Shown: positions 22,755-36,100 of the stretch, piece by piece
Numbering within the stretch: position 1 is the first letter of the stretch
Layout of the letters: each line of letters begins with the position of its first letter
Source of the DNA: Rhopalosiphum padi
Taxonomy: Eukaryota > Arthropoda > Insecta > Hemiptera > Aphididae
Assembly (NCBI RefSeq): GCF_020882245.1
Contig: NC_083599.1
Coordinates: forward strand, 51,796,748-51,860,747
Reading direction: 5' to 3'
DNA length: 64,000 nt
The notes under the pieces: generated by a model
The model's input: the letters and a program-made list of their open reading frames with translations, nothing else
Database searches by the model: none
What the model was told of the DNA's origin: nothing
Translations under genes and position numbers: made by a program

Positions 22755-24397
22755 ACGACCAAGACGGCCAAGACGACCAAGACGGCCAAGACAACCAAGA
22801 CGGCCAAGACGACTAAGACGGGCCGGACAGCCAAGACGGCTCAGACCGCCAAGACAGCTCGGACCGCTAAGACTGCTCGGACCACCAAGACGACCCCAAA
22901 GCCTCTGGAGCTCCCTAAAATGCCACCTCAAAATCCAACTCCACTTCGAAAAGGTAAGCAACTGCTAGAAATACAAACGCGCGCAACAGAAATTGGCACG
23001 ATTTTCAGTTATGCGTTGACGACCAGCAGGTAGTGTACTCGGACGAGTCGAACGTTCCGACCCGGATGACCAAGACGGCCAAGACGACCATGACGGCCAA
23101 GACGACCAAGACGGCCAAGACGGCCAAGACGACTAAGACGGGCCGGACAGCCAAGACGGCTCAGACCGCCAAGACAGCTCGGACCGCCAAGACTGCTCGG
23201 ACCACCAAGACGACCCCAAAGCCTCTGGAGCTCCCTAAAATGCCACCTAAAAATCCAACTCCACTTCGAAAAGGTAAGCAACTGCTAGAAATACAAACGC
23301 GCGCAACAGAAATTGGCGCGATTTTCAGTTATGCGTTGACGACCGGCGGGTAGTGTACTCGGACGAGTCGAACGTTCCGGCCCGGATGGCCAAGACGGCC
23401 AAGACGACCATGACGGACCGGAAAGCCAAGACGTCTCGGACAGCCAAGACGGCCAAGACGACCAAGACGGCCAAGACAACTAAGACGGGCCGGACAGCCA
23501 AGACGGCTCAGACCGCCAAGACAGCTCGGACCGCCAAGACTGCTCGGACCACCAAGACGACCCCAAAGCCTCTGGAGCTCCCTAAAATGCCACCTCAAAA
23601 TCCAACTCCACTTCGAAAAGGTAAGCAACTGCTAGAAATACAAACGCGCGCAACAGAAATTGGCGCGATTTTCAGTTATGCGTTGACGACCAGCGGGTAG
23701 TGTACTCGGACGAGTCGAACGTTCCGGCCCGGATGGCCAAGACGGCCAAGACGACCAAGACAGGCCGAACAGCCAAGTCGGCTCGGACAGCCAAGACGGC
23801 TCGAACAGCCAAGACGTCCAAGACGACCAAGACGGCCAAGACGACTAAGACGGGCCGGACAGCCAAGACGGCTCAGACCGCCAAGACAGCTCGGACCGCC
23901 AAGACTGCTCGGACCACCAAGACGACCCCAAAGCCTCTGGAGCTCCCTAAAATGCCACCTCAAAATCCAACTCCACTTCCAAAAGGTATGCAACTGCTAG
24001 AAATACAAACGCGTGCAACAGAAATTGGCGCGATTTTCAGTTATGCGTTGACGACCGGCGGGTAGTGTACTCGGATGAGTCGAACGTTCCGGCCCGGACG
24101 GCCAAGACAGCCAAGACGACCAAGACAGCCATGACGACCAAGACGACCAAGACGACCAAGACAGCCAAGACGACTAAGATGGGCCGGACAGCCAAGACGG
24201 CTCCGACCGCCAAGACGGCTCAGACCGCCAAGACAGCTCGGACCGCCAAGACTGCTCGGACCACCAAGACGACCCCAAAGCCTCTGGAGCTCCCTAAAAT
24301 GCCACCTCAAAATCCAACTTCACTTCGAAAAGATAACCAACTGCTGGAAACACAAACGCGCGCAACAGCATTGGCGCGATTTTCAGTTATGCGTTAA
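22755..24397 (+). CDS. Best-preserved spliced reading frame of the array (Lys/Thr-rich repeat protein, no start codon seen)
   Basis: Exons 22755-22953, 23034-23273, 23354-23620, 23701-23985 and 24066-24397 join in one frame through four introns of exactly 80 bp (GTAAGC or GTATGC donors, TAG acceptors). They give 440 codons before a TAA at 24395-24397. Each exon reads VYSDESNVPAR, a run of KTAKTT/GRTAKTAQTAK repeats, then PLELPKMPPQNPTPLRK. The product would be very basic, low-complexity and without a visible signal peptide or membrane span. A TAG at 22752-22754 closes the frame upstream and there is no early ATG, so the 5' end is missing. At 24333 the donor GT is AT. A second AG (TTTTCAG) 25 bp before each TAG acceptor would be expected to compete; using it leads to an early TGA. 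Function unknown. Not protein-coding at all is a serious alternative. Confidence 0.3.
23274..23353 (+). other. Representative intron-like spacer of the cassette
   Basis: 80 bp between AAAAG and TGTACTC. It starts GTAAGC, has a possible pyrimidine tract and TTTTCAG at 23322-23328, and a second AG (GGGTAG) at 23353. Taking the distal AG keeps the Lys/Thr frame. Taking the proximal AG (55-bp intron) gives an immediate TGA here. The same spacer, with GTAAGC or GTAACC, recurs in nearly every cassette. Confidence 0.5.
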
Positions 24398-24598
24398 TGA
24401 CCGGCGGGTAGTGTACTCGGACGAGTCGAACGTTCCGGCCCGGATGGCCAAGACGGCCAAGACGACCATGACGGACCGGAAAGCCAAGACGTCTCGGACA
24501 GCCAAGACGGCCAAGACGACCAAGACGGCCAAGACAACTAAGACGGGCCGGACAGCCAAGACGGCTCAGACCGCAAAGACAGCTCGGACCGCCAAGAC

Positions 24599-27500
24599 TA
24601 TTTCTAGTATTTCTAGTAGTTGATTACCTTTTCGAAGTGGAGTCGGATTTTGAGGCGGCGTTTTAGGGAGCTCCATAGGATTTGGGGTCGTCTTGGTGGC
24701 ACGAGCAGTCTTGGCGGTCCGCGCTGTCTTGGCGGTCTGAGCCGTCTTGGCTGTCCGGCCCGTCTTAGTCGTCTTGGCCGTCTTGATCGGCTTGGCCGTC
24801 TAGGTCGTTTTGGCCGTCTTGGCTGTTCGGCCCGTCTTGGTCGTCTTGGCTGTCTTGGCCGTCCGTGCCGGAACGTTCGACTCATCCGAGTACACTACCG
24901 CCGGTCGTCAACGCATAACTGAAAATCGCGCCAATGCTGTAGCGCGAGTTTGTATTTCTAGCAGTTGATTACCTTTGCGAAGCGGAGTCGGATTTTGAGG
25001 TGGCATTTTAGGGAGCTCCAGAACCTTTGGGGTCGTCTTGATGGTCCGAGCAGTCTTGGCGGTCCGAGCTGTCTTGGCGGTCTGAGCCGTCTTGACTGTC
25101 CGGACCGTCTTAGTCGTCTTGGCCGTCTTGGTCGTCTTGGCCGTCTTGGCTGTCCGAGCCGTCTTGGCTGTCCGGCCCGTTTTGGTCGTCTTGGCTGTCT
25201 TGGCTGTCGGAGCCGTCTTGGTCGTCCAGGCCCGAACGTTCGACTCGTCCGAGTACACTACCCGCCGGGCGTCGACGCATAACTGAGAATCGCACGAACG
25301 TTCCGGACCGGACGGCCAAGATGGCCTAGACGACCAAGACGGCCAAGACGACCAAGACGGCCAAGACGACTAAGACGGGCCGGACAGCCAAGACGGCTCA
25401 GACCGCCAAGACAGCTCGGACCGCCAAGACTGCTCGGACCACCAAGACGACCCCAAAGCCTCTGGAGCTCCCTAAAATGCCACCTCAAAATCCAACTCCA
25501 CTTCGAAAAGGTAACCAACTGCTGGAAACACAAACGCGCGCAACAGCATTGGCGCGATTTTCAGTTATGCGTTAATGACCGGCGGGTAGTGTACTCGGAC
25601 GAGTCGAACGTTCCGGCCCGGATGGCCAAGACGGCCAAGACGACCATGACGGACGGGAAAGCCAAGACGACCAAGACGGCCAAGACAACTAAGACGGGCC
25701 GGACAGCCAAGACGGCTCAGACCGCAAAGACAGCTCGGACCGCCAAGACTATTTCTAGTATTTCTAGTAGTTGATTACCTTTTCGAAGTGGAGTCGGATT
25801 TTGAGGCGGCGTTTTAGGGAGCTCCATAGGATTTGGGGTCGTCTTGGTGTCACGAGCAGTCTTGGCGGTCCACGCTGTCTTGGCGGTCTGAGCCGTCTTG
25901 GCTGTCCGGCCCGTGTTAGTCGTCTTGGCCGTCTTGATCGGCTTGGCCGTCTAGGTCGTTTTGGCCGTCTGGGCTGTTCGGCCCGTCTTGGTCGTCTTGG
26001 CTGTCTTGGCCGTCCGGGCCGGAACGTTCGACTCAACCGAGTACACTACCGCCGGTCGTCAACGCATAACTGAAAATCGCGCCAATGCTGTAGCGCGAGT
26101 TTGTATTTCTAGCAGTTGGTTACCTTTGCGAAGCGGAGTCAGATTTTGAGGTGGCATTTTAGGGAGCTCCAGAACCTTTGGGGTCGTCTTGATGGTCCGA
26201 GCAGTCTTGGCGGTCCGAGCTGTCTTGGCGGTCTGAGCCGTCTTGACTGTCCGGCCCGTCTTAGTCGTCTTGGCCGTCTTGGTCGTCTTGGCCGTCTTGG
26301 CTGTCCGAGCCGTCTTGGCTGTCCGAGCCGTCTTGGCTGTCCGGCCCGTTTTGGTCGTCTTGGCTGTCTTGGCTGTCGGAGCCGTCTTGGTCGTCCAGGC
26401 CCGAACGTTCGACTCGTCCGAGTACACTACCCGCCGGTCGTCGACGCATAACTGAGAATCGCACGAACGTTCCGGACCGGACGGCCAAGATGGCCTAGAT
26501 GACCAAGACGGCCAAGACGACCAAGACGGCCAAGACGACCAAGACGGCCAAGACGACTAAGACGGGCCGGACAGCCAAGACGGCTCAGACCGCCAAGACA
26601 GCTCGGACCGCCAAGACTGCTCGGACCACCAAGACGACCCCAAAGCCTCTGGAGCTCCCTAAAATGCCACCTCAAAATCCAACTCCACTTCGAAAAGGTA
26701 ACCAACTGCTGGAAACACAAACGCGCGCAACAGCATTGGCGCGATTTTCAGTTATGCGTTAATGACCGGCGGGTAGTGTATTCGGACGAGTCGAACGTTC
26801 CGGCCCGGATGGCCAAGACGGCCAAGACGACCATGACGGACCGGAAAGCCAAGACGTCTCGGACAGCCAAGACGGCCAAGACGACCAAGACGGCCAAGAC
26901 AACTAAGACGGGCCGGACAGCCAAGACGGCTCAGACCGCAAAGACAGCTCGGACCGCCAAGACTATTTCTAGTATTTCTAGTAGTTGATTACCTTTTCGA
27001 AGTGGAGTCGGATTTTGAGGCGGCGTTTTAGGGAGCTCCATAGGATTTGGGGTCGTCTTGGTGGCACAAGCAGTCTTTGCGGTCCACGCTGTCTTGGCGG
27101 TCTGAGCCGTCTTGGCTGTCCGGCCCGTCTTAGTCGTCTTGGCCGTCTTGATCGGCTTGGCCGTCTAGGTCGTTTTGGCCGTCTTGGCTGTTCGGCCCGT
27201 CTTGGTCGTCTTGGCTGTCTTGGCCGTCCGGGCCGGAACGTTCGACTCATCCGAGTACACTACCGCCGGTCGTCAACGAATAACTGAAAATCGCGCCAAT
27301 GCTGTAGCACGAGTTTGTATTTCTAGCAGTTGGTTACCTTTGCGAAGCGGAGTCGGATTTTGAGGTGGCATTTTAGGGAGCTCCAGAACCTTTGGGGTCG
27401 TCTTGATGGTCCGAGCAGTCTTGGCGGTCCGAGCTGTCTTGGCGGTCTGAGCCGTCTTGACTGTCCGGCCCGTCTTAGTCGTCTTGGCCGTCTTGGTCGT

Positions 27501-30104
27501 CTTGGCCGTCTTGGCTGTCCGAGCCGTCTTGGCTGTCCGAGCCGTCTTAGCTGTCCGGCCCGTTTTGGTCGTCTTGGCTGTCTTGGCCGTCGGAGCCGTC
27601 TTGGTCGTCCAGGTCCGAACGTTCGACTCGTCCGAGTACACTACCCGCCGGTCGTCGACGCATAACTGAGAATCGCACGAACGTTCCGGACCGGACGGCC
27701 AAGATGGCCTAGACGACCAAGACAGCCAAGACGACCAAGACGGCCAAGACGACCAAGACGGCCAAGACGACTAAGACGGGCCGGACAGCCAAGACGGCTC
27801 AGACCGCCAAGACAGCTCGGACCGCCAAGACTGCTCGGACCACCAAGACGACCCCAAAGCCTCTGGAGCTCCCTAAAATGCCACCTCAAAATCCAACTCC
27901 ACTTCGAAAAGGTAAGCAACTGCTAGAAATACAAACGCGCGCAACAGAAATTGGCGCGATTTTCAGTTATGCGTTGACGACCAGCGGGTAGTGTACTCGG
28001 ACGAGTCGAACGTTCCGGCCCGGATGGCCAAGACGGCCAAGACGACCAAGACAGGCTGGACAGCCAAGTCGGCTCGGACAGCCAAGTCGGCTCGAACAGC
28101 CAAGACGTCCAAGACGACCAAGACGGCCAAGACGACTAAGACGGGCCGGACAGCCAAGACGGCTCAGACCGCCAAGACAGCTCGGACCGCCAAGACTGCT
28201 CGGACCACCAAGACGACCCCAAAGCCTCTGGAGCTCCCTAAAATGCCACCTCAAAATCCAACTCCACTTCGAAAAGGTAACCAACTGCTGGAAACACAAA
28301 CGCGCGCAACAGCATTGGCGCGATTTTCAGTTATGCGTTAATGACCGGCGGGTAGTGTACTCGGACGAGTCGAACGTTCCGGCCCGGATGGCCAAGACGG
28401 CCAAGACGACCATGACGGACCGGAATGCCAAGACGTCTCGGACAGCCAAGACGGCCAAGACGACCAAGACGGCCAAGACAACTAAGACGGGCCGGACAGC
28501 CAAGACGGCTCAGACCGCAAAGACAGCTCGGACCGCCAAGACTATTTCTAGTATTTCTAGTAGTTGATTACCTTTTCGAAGTGGAGTCGGATTTTGAGGC
28601 GGCGTTTTAGGGAGCTCCATAGGATTTGGGGTCGTCTTGGTGGCACAAGCAGTCTTGGCGGTCCACGCTGTCTTGGCGGTCTGAGCCGTCTTGGCTGTCC
28701 GGCCCGTCTTAGTCGTCTTGGCCGTCTTGATCGGCTTGGCCGTCTAGGTCGTTTTGGCCGTCTTGGCTGTTCGGCCCGTCTTGGTCGTCTTGGCTGTCTT
28801 GGCCGTCTGGGCCGGAACGTTCGACTCATCCGAGTACACTACCGCCGGTCGTCAACGCATAACTGAAAATCGCGCCAATGCTGTAGCGCGAGTTTGTATT
28901 TCTAGCAGTTGGTTACCTTTGCGAAGCGGAGTCGGATTTTGAGGTGGCATTTTAGGGAGCTCCAGAACCTTTGGGGTCGTCTTGATGGTCCGAGCAGTGT
29001 TGGCGGTCTGAGCCGTCTTGACTGTCCGGCCCGTCTTAGTCGTCTTGGCCGTCTTGGTCGTCTTGGCCGTCTTGGTCGTCTTGGCCGTCTTGGCTGTCCG
29101 AGCCGTCTTGGCTGTCCGAGCCGTCTTGGCTGTCCGGCCCGTTTTGGTCGACTTATCTGTCTTGGCTGTCGGAGCCGTCTTGGTCGTCCAGGCCCGAACG
29201 TTCGACTCGTCCGAGTACACTACCCGCCGGTCGTCGACGCATAACTGAGAATCGCACGAACTTTCCGGACCGGACGGCCAAGACGGCCAAGACGACTAAG
29301 ACGGGCCGGACAGCCAAGACGGCTCAGACCGCCAAGACAGCTCGGACCGCCAAGACTGCTCGGACCACCAAGACGACCCCAAAGCCTCTGGAGCTCCCTA
29401 AAATGCCACCTCAAAATCCAACTCCACTTCGAAAAGGTAAGCAACTGCTAGAAATACAAACGCGCGCAACAGAAATTGGCGCGATTTTCAGTTATACGTT
29501 GACGACCAGCGGGTAGTGTACTCGGACGAGTCGAACGTTCCGGCCCGGATGGCCAAGACGGCCAAGACGACCAATACAGGCTGGACAGCCAAGTCGGCTC
29601 GGACAGCCAAGTCGGCTCGAACAGCCAAGACGTCCAAGACGACCAAGACGGCCAAGACGACTAAGACGGGCCGGACAGCCAAGACGGCTCAGACCGCCAA
29701 GACAGCTCGGACCGCCAAGACTGCTCGGACTACCAAGACGACCCCAAAGCCTCTGGAGCTCCCTAAAATGCCACCTCAAAATCCAACTCCACTTCCAAAA
29801 GGAAAGCAACTGCTAGAAATACAAACGCGCGCAACAGAAATTGGCGCGATTATCAGTTATGCGTTGACGACCGGCGGGTAGTGTACTCGGATGAGTCGAA
29901 CGTTCCGGCCCGGACGGCCAAGACAGCCAAGACGACCAAGACAGCCATGACGACCAAGACGGCCAAGACGACCAAGACGGCCAAGACGACCAAGACGGCC
30001 AAGACGACTAAGATGGGCCGGACAGCCAAGACGGCTCCGACCGCCAAGACGGGCCGGACAGCCAAGACAGCTCGGACCGCCAAGACTGCTCGGACCACCA
30101 AGAC
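24599..30104. repeat. Higher-order repeats, group 1 (four composite units)
   Basis: Four units, each a minus block followed by a plus block: 24599-25748, 25749-26963, 26964-28542 and 28543-30104. Each starts at the tail-to-tail junction (ATTTCTAGTATTTCTAGTAG) and contains one head-to-head junction (GAGAATCGCACGAACGTTCC). The minus blocks hold two cassettes, the first with an in-frame TAG (CTAGACGGCC on the coding strand). Confidence 0.85.
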
Positions 30105-33100
30105 TATTTCTAGTATTTCTAGTAGTTGATTACCTTTTCGAAGTTGAGTCGGATTTTGAGGCGGCGTTTTAGGGAGCTCCATAGGATTTGGGGTCGTCTT
30201 GGTGGCACGAGCAGTCTTGGCGGTCCGCGCTGTCTTGGCGGTCTGAGCCGTCTTGGCTGTCCGGCCCGTCTTAGTCGTCTTGGCCGTCTTGATCGGCTTG
30301 GCCGTCTAGGTCGTTTTGGCCGTCTTGGCTGTTCGGCCCGTCTTGGTCGTCTTGGCCGTCTTAGCTGTCCGGGCCGGAACGTTCGACTCGTCCGAGTACA
30401 CTAACCGCCGGTCGTCAACGCATTACTGAAAATCGCGCCAAAGCTGTTGCGCGAGTTTGTATTTCTAGCAGTTGGTTACCTTTGCGAAGCGGAGTCGGAT
30501 TTTGAGGTGGCATTTTAGGTAGCTCCAGAACCTTTGGGGTCGTCTTGATGGTCCGAGCAGTCTTGGCGGTCCGAGCTGTCTTGGCGGTCTGAGCCGTCTT
30601 GGCTGTCCGGCCCGTCTTAGTCGTCTTGGCCGTCTTGGTCGTCTTGGCCGTCTTGGCTGTCCGAGCCGTCTTGGCTGTCCGAGCCGTCTTGGCTGTCCGG
30701 CCCGTCTTGGTCGTCTTGGCTGAAAAGGCTGTCCAGGCCCGAACGTTCGACTCGTCCGAGTACACTACCCGCCGGTCGTCGACGCATAACTGAAAATCGC
30801 GCCAATGCTGTAGCGCGAGTTTGTATTTCTAGCAGTTGGTTACCTTTGCGAAGCGGAGTCGGATTTTGAGGTGGCATTTTAGGGAGCTCCAGAACCTTTG
30901 GGGTCGTCTTGATGGTCCGAGCAGTCTTGGCGGTCCGAGCTGTCTTGGCGGTCTGAGCCGTCTTGACTGTCCGGCCCGTCTTAGTCGTCTTGGCCGTCTT
31001 GGTCGTCTTGGCCGTCTTGGTCGTCCAGGCCCGAACGTTCGACTCGTCCGAGTACACTACCCGCCGGTCGTCGACGCATAACTGAGAATCGCACGAACGT
31101 TCCGGACCGGACGGCCAAGATGGCCTAGACGACCAAGACGGCCAAGACGACCAAGACGGCCAAGACGACCAAGACGGCCAAGACGACTAAGATGGGCCGG
31201 ACAGCCAAGACGGCTCCGACCGCCAAGACGGGCCGGACAGCCAAGACAGCTCGGACCGCCAAGGCTGCTCGGACCACCAAGACTATTTCTAGTATTTCTA
31301 GTAGTTGATTACCTTTTCGAAGTTGAGTCGGATTTTGAGGCGGCGTTTTAGGGAGCTCCATAGGATTTGGGGTCGTCTTGGTGGCACGAGCAGTCTTGGC
31401 TGTCCGCGCTGTCTTGGCGGTCTGAGCCGTCTTGGCTGTCCGGCCCGTCTTAGTCGTCTTGGCCTTCTTGATCGGCTTGGCCGTCTAGGTCGTTTTGGCC
31501 GTCTTGGCTGTTCGGCCCGTCTTGGTCGTCTTCGCCGTCTTAGCTGTCCGGGTTGGAACGTTCGACTCGTCCGAGTACACTAACCGCCGGTCGTCAACGC
31601 ATTACTGAAAATCGCGCCAATGCTGTTGCGCGAGTTTGTATTTCTAGCAGTTGGTTACCTTTGCGAAGCGGAGTCGGATTTTGAGGTGGCATTTTAGGTA
31701 GCTCCAGAACCTTTGGGGTCGTCTTGATGGTCCGAGCAGTCATGGCGGTCCGAGCTGTCTTGGCGGTCTGAGCCGTCTTGGCTGTCCGGCCCGTCTTAGT
31801 CGTCTTGGCCGTCTTGGTCGTCTTGGCTGTCTTGGCTGTCCGAGCCGTCTTGGCTGTCCGAGCCGTCTTGGCTGTCCGGCCCGTCTTGGTCGTCTTGGCT
31901 GAAAAGGCTGTCCAGGCCCGAACGTTCGACTCGTCCGAGTACACTACCCGCCGGTCGTCGACGCATAACTGAAAATCGCGCCAATGCTGTAGCGCGAGTT
32001 TGTATTTTTAGCAGTTGGTTACCTTTGCGAAGCGGAGTCGGATTTTGAGGTGGCATTTTAGGGAGCTCCAGAACCTTTGGGGTCGTCTTGATGGTCCGAG
32101 CAGTCTTGGCGGTCCGAGCTGTCTTGGCGGTCTGAGCCGTCTTGACTGTCCGGCCCGTCTTAGTCGTCTTGGCCGTCTTGGTCGTCTTGGCCGTCTTAGC
32201 TGTCCGAGCCGTCTTGGCTGTCCGAGCCGTCTTGGCTGTCCGGCCCATTTTGGTCGACTTGGCTGTCTTGGCTGTCGGAGCCGTCTTGGTCGTCCAGGCC
32301 CGAACGTTCGACTCGTCCGAGTACACTACCCGCCGGTCGTCGACGCATAACTGAGAATCGCACGAACGTTCCGGACCGGACGGCCAAGATGGCCTAGACG
32401 ACCAAGACGGCCAAGACGACCAAGACGGCCAAGACGACCAAGACGGCCAAGACGACTAAGATGGGCCGGACAGCCAAGACGGCTCCGACCGCCAAGACGG
32501 GCCGGACAGCCAAGACAGCTCGGACCGCCAAGACTGCTCGGACCACCAAGACTATTTCTAGTATTTCTAGTAGTTGATTACCTTTTCGAAGTTGAGTCGG
32601 ATTTTGAGGCGGCGTTTTAGGGAGCTCCATAGGATTTGGGGTCGTCTTGGTGGCACGAGCAGTCTTGGCGGTCCGCGCTGTCTTGGCGGTCTGAGCCGTC
32701 TTGGCTGTCCGGCCCGTCTTAGTCGTCTTGGCCTTTTTGATCGGCTTGGCCGTCTAGGTCGTTTTGGCCGTCTTGGCTGTTCGGCCCGTCTTGGTCGTCT
32801 TCGCCGTCTTAGCTGTCCGGGCCGGAACGTTCGACTCGTCCGAGTACACTAACCGCCGGTCGTCAACGCATTACTGAAAATCGCGCCAATGCTGTTGCGC
32901 GAGTTTGTATTTCTAGCAGTTGGTTACCTTTGCGAAGCAGAGTCGGATTTTGAGGTGGCATTTTAGGTAGCTCCAGAACCTTTGGGGTCGTCTTGATGGT
33001 CCGAGCAGTCTTGGCGGTCCGAGCTGTCTTGGCGGTCTGAGCCGTCTTGGCTGTCCGGCCCGTCTTAGTCGTCTTGGCCGTCTTGGTCGTCTTGGCCGTC

Positions 33101-36100
33101 TTGGCTGTCCGAGCCGTCTTGGCTGTCCGAGCCGTCTTGGCTGTCCGGCCCGTCTTGGTCGTCTTGGCTGAAAAGGCTGTCCAGGCCCCAACGTTCGACT
33201 CGTCCGAGTACACTACCCGCCGGTCGTCGACGCATAACTGAATATCGCGCCAATGCTGTAGCGCGAGTTTTTATTTCTAGCAGTTGGTTACCTTTGCGAA
33301 GCGGAGTCGGATTTTGAGGTGGCATTTTAGGGAGCTCCAGAACCTTTGGGGTCGTCTTGATGGTCCGAGCAGTCTTGGCGGTCCGAGCTGTCTTGGCGGT
33401 CTGAGCCGTCTTGACTGTCCGGCCCGTCTTAGTCGTCTTGGCCGTCTTGGTCGTCTTGGCCGTCTTGGTCGTCTTGGCCGTCTTAGCTGTCCGAGCCGTC
33501 TTGGCTGTCCGAGCCGTCTTGGCTGTCCGGCCCGTTTTGGTCGACTTGGCTGTCTTGGCTGTCGGAGCCGTCTTGGTCGTCCAGGCCCGAACGTTCGACT
33601 CGTCCGAGTACACTACCCGCCGGTCGTCGACGCATAACTGAGAATCGCACGAACGTTCCGGCCTGGACGGCCAAGACAGCCAAGACGACCAAGACAGCCA
33701 TGACGACCAAGACGGCCAAGACGACCAAGACGGCCAAGACGACTAAGATGGGCCGGACAGCCAAGACGGCTCCGACCGCCAAGACGGGCCGGACAGCCAA
33801 GACAGCTCGGACCGCCAAGACTGCTCGGACCACCAAGACTATTTCTAGTATTTCTAGTAGTTGATTACCTTTTCGAAGTTGAGTCGGATTTTGAGGCGGC
33901 GTTTTAGGGAGCTCCATAGGATTTGGGGTCGTCTTGGTGGCACGAGCAGTCTTGGCGGTCCGCGCTGTCTTGGCGGTCTGAGCCGTCTTGGCTGTCCGGC
34001 CCGTCTTAGTCGTCTTGGCCTTCTTGATCGGCTTGGCCGTCTAGGTCGTTTTGGCCGTCTTGGCTGTTCGGCCCGTCTTGGTCGTCTTCGCCGTCTTAGC
34101 TGTCCGGGCCGGAACGTTCGACTCGTCCGAGTACACTAACCGCCGGTCGTCAACGCATTACTGAAAATCGCGCCAATGCTGTTGCGCGAGTTTGTATTTC
34201 TAGCAGTTGGTTACCTTTGCGAAGCGGAGTCGGATTTTGAGGTGGCATTTTAGGTAGCTCCAGAACCTTTGGGGTCGTCTTGATGGTCCGAGCAGTCTTG
34301 GCGGTCCGAGCTGTCTTGGCGGTCTGAGCCGTCTTGGCTGTCCGGCCCGTCTTAGTCGTCTTGGCCGTCTTGGTCGTCTTGGCCGTCTTGGCTGTCCGAG
34401 CCGTCTTGGCTGTCCGAGCCGTCTTGGCTGTCCGGCCCGTCTTGGTCGTCTTGGCTGAAAAGGCTGTCCAGGCCCGAACGTTCGACTCGTCCGAGTACAC
34501 TACCCGCCGGTCGTCGACGCATAACTGAAAATCGCGCCATTGCTGTAGCGCGAGTTTGTATTTCTAGCAGTTGGTTACCTTTGCGAAGCGGAGTCGGATT
34601 TTGAGGTGGCATTTTAGGGAGCTCCAGAACCTTTGGGGTCGTCTTGATGGTCCGAGCAGTCTTGGCGGTCCGAGCTGTCTTGGCGGTCTGAGCCGTCTTG
34701 ACTGTCCGGCCCGTCTTAGTCGTCTTGGCCGTCTTGGTCGTCTTGGCCGTCTTAGCTGTCCGAGCCGTCTTGGCTGTCCGAGCCGTCTTGGCTGTCCGGC
34801 CCATTTTGGTCGACTTGGCTGTCTTGGCTGTCGGAGCCGTCTTGGTCGTCCAGGCCCGAACGTTCGACTCGTCCGAGTACACTACCCGCCGGTCGTCGAC
34901 GCATAACTGAGAATCGCACGAACGTTCCGCACCGGACGGCCAAGATGGCCTAGACGACCAAGACGGCCAAGACGACCAAGACGGCCAAGACGACCAAGAC
35001 GGCCAAGACGACTAAGATGGGCCGGACAGCCAAGACGGCTCCGACCGCCAAGACGGGCCGGACAGCCAAGACAGCTCGGACCGCCAAGACTGCTCGGACC
35101 ACCAAGACTATTTCTAGTATTTCTAGTAGTTGATTACCTTTTCGAAGTTGAGTCGGATTTTGAGGCGGCGTTTTAGGGAGCTCCATAGGATTTGGGGTCG
35201 TCTTGGTGGCACGAGCAGTCTTGGCGGTCCGCGCTGTCTTGGCGGTCTGAGCCGTCTTGGCTGTCCGGCCCGTCTTAGTCGTCTTGGCCTTCTTGATCGG
35301 CTTGGCCGTCTAGGTCGTTTTGGCCGTCTTGGCTGTTCGGCCCGTCTTGGTCGTCTTCGCCGTCTTAGCTGTCCGGGTTGGAACGTTCGACTCGTCCGAG
35401 TACACTAACCGCCGGTCGTCAACGCATTACTGAAAATCGCGCCAATGCTGTTGCGCGAGTTTGTATTTCTAGCAGTTGGTTACCTTTGCGAAGCGGAGTC
35501 GGATTTTGAGGTGGCATTTTAGGTAGCTCCAGAACCTTTGGGGTCGTCTTGATGGTCCGAGCAGTCTTGGCGGTCCGAGCTGTCTTGGCGGTCTGAGCCG
35601 TCTTGGCTGTCCGGCCCGTCTTAGTCGTCTTGGCCGTCTTGGTCGTCTTGGCCGTCTTGGCTGTCCGAGCCGTCTTGGCTGTCCGAGCCGTCTTGGCTGT
35701 CCGGCCTGTCTTGGTCGTCTTGGCTGAAAAGGCTGTCCAGGCCCGAACGTTCGACTCGTCCGAGTACACTACCCGCCGGTCGTCGACGCATAACTGAAAA
35801 TCGCGCCAATGCTGTAGCGCGAGTTTGTATTTCTAGCAGTTGGTTACCTTTGCGAAGCGGAGTCGGATTTTGAGGTGGCATTTTAGGGAGCTCCAGAACC
35901 TTTGGGGTCGTCTTGATGGTCCGAGCAGTCTTGGCGGTCCGAGCTGTCTTGGCGGTCTGAGCCGTCTTGACTGTCCGGCCCGTCTTAGTCGTCTTGGCCG
36001 TCTTGGTCGTCTTGGCCGTCTTAGCTGTCCGAGCCGTCTTGGCTGTCCGAGCCGTCTTGGCTGTCCGGCCCATTTTGGTCGACTTGGCTGTCTTGGCTGT

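Noticed and set aside
23285..23479. Trp/Ser/Pro-rich and Leu/Gly/Arg-rich frames as genes
   Set aside because: Antisense readings of the same minisatellite with no start context and no phase with the spacers.
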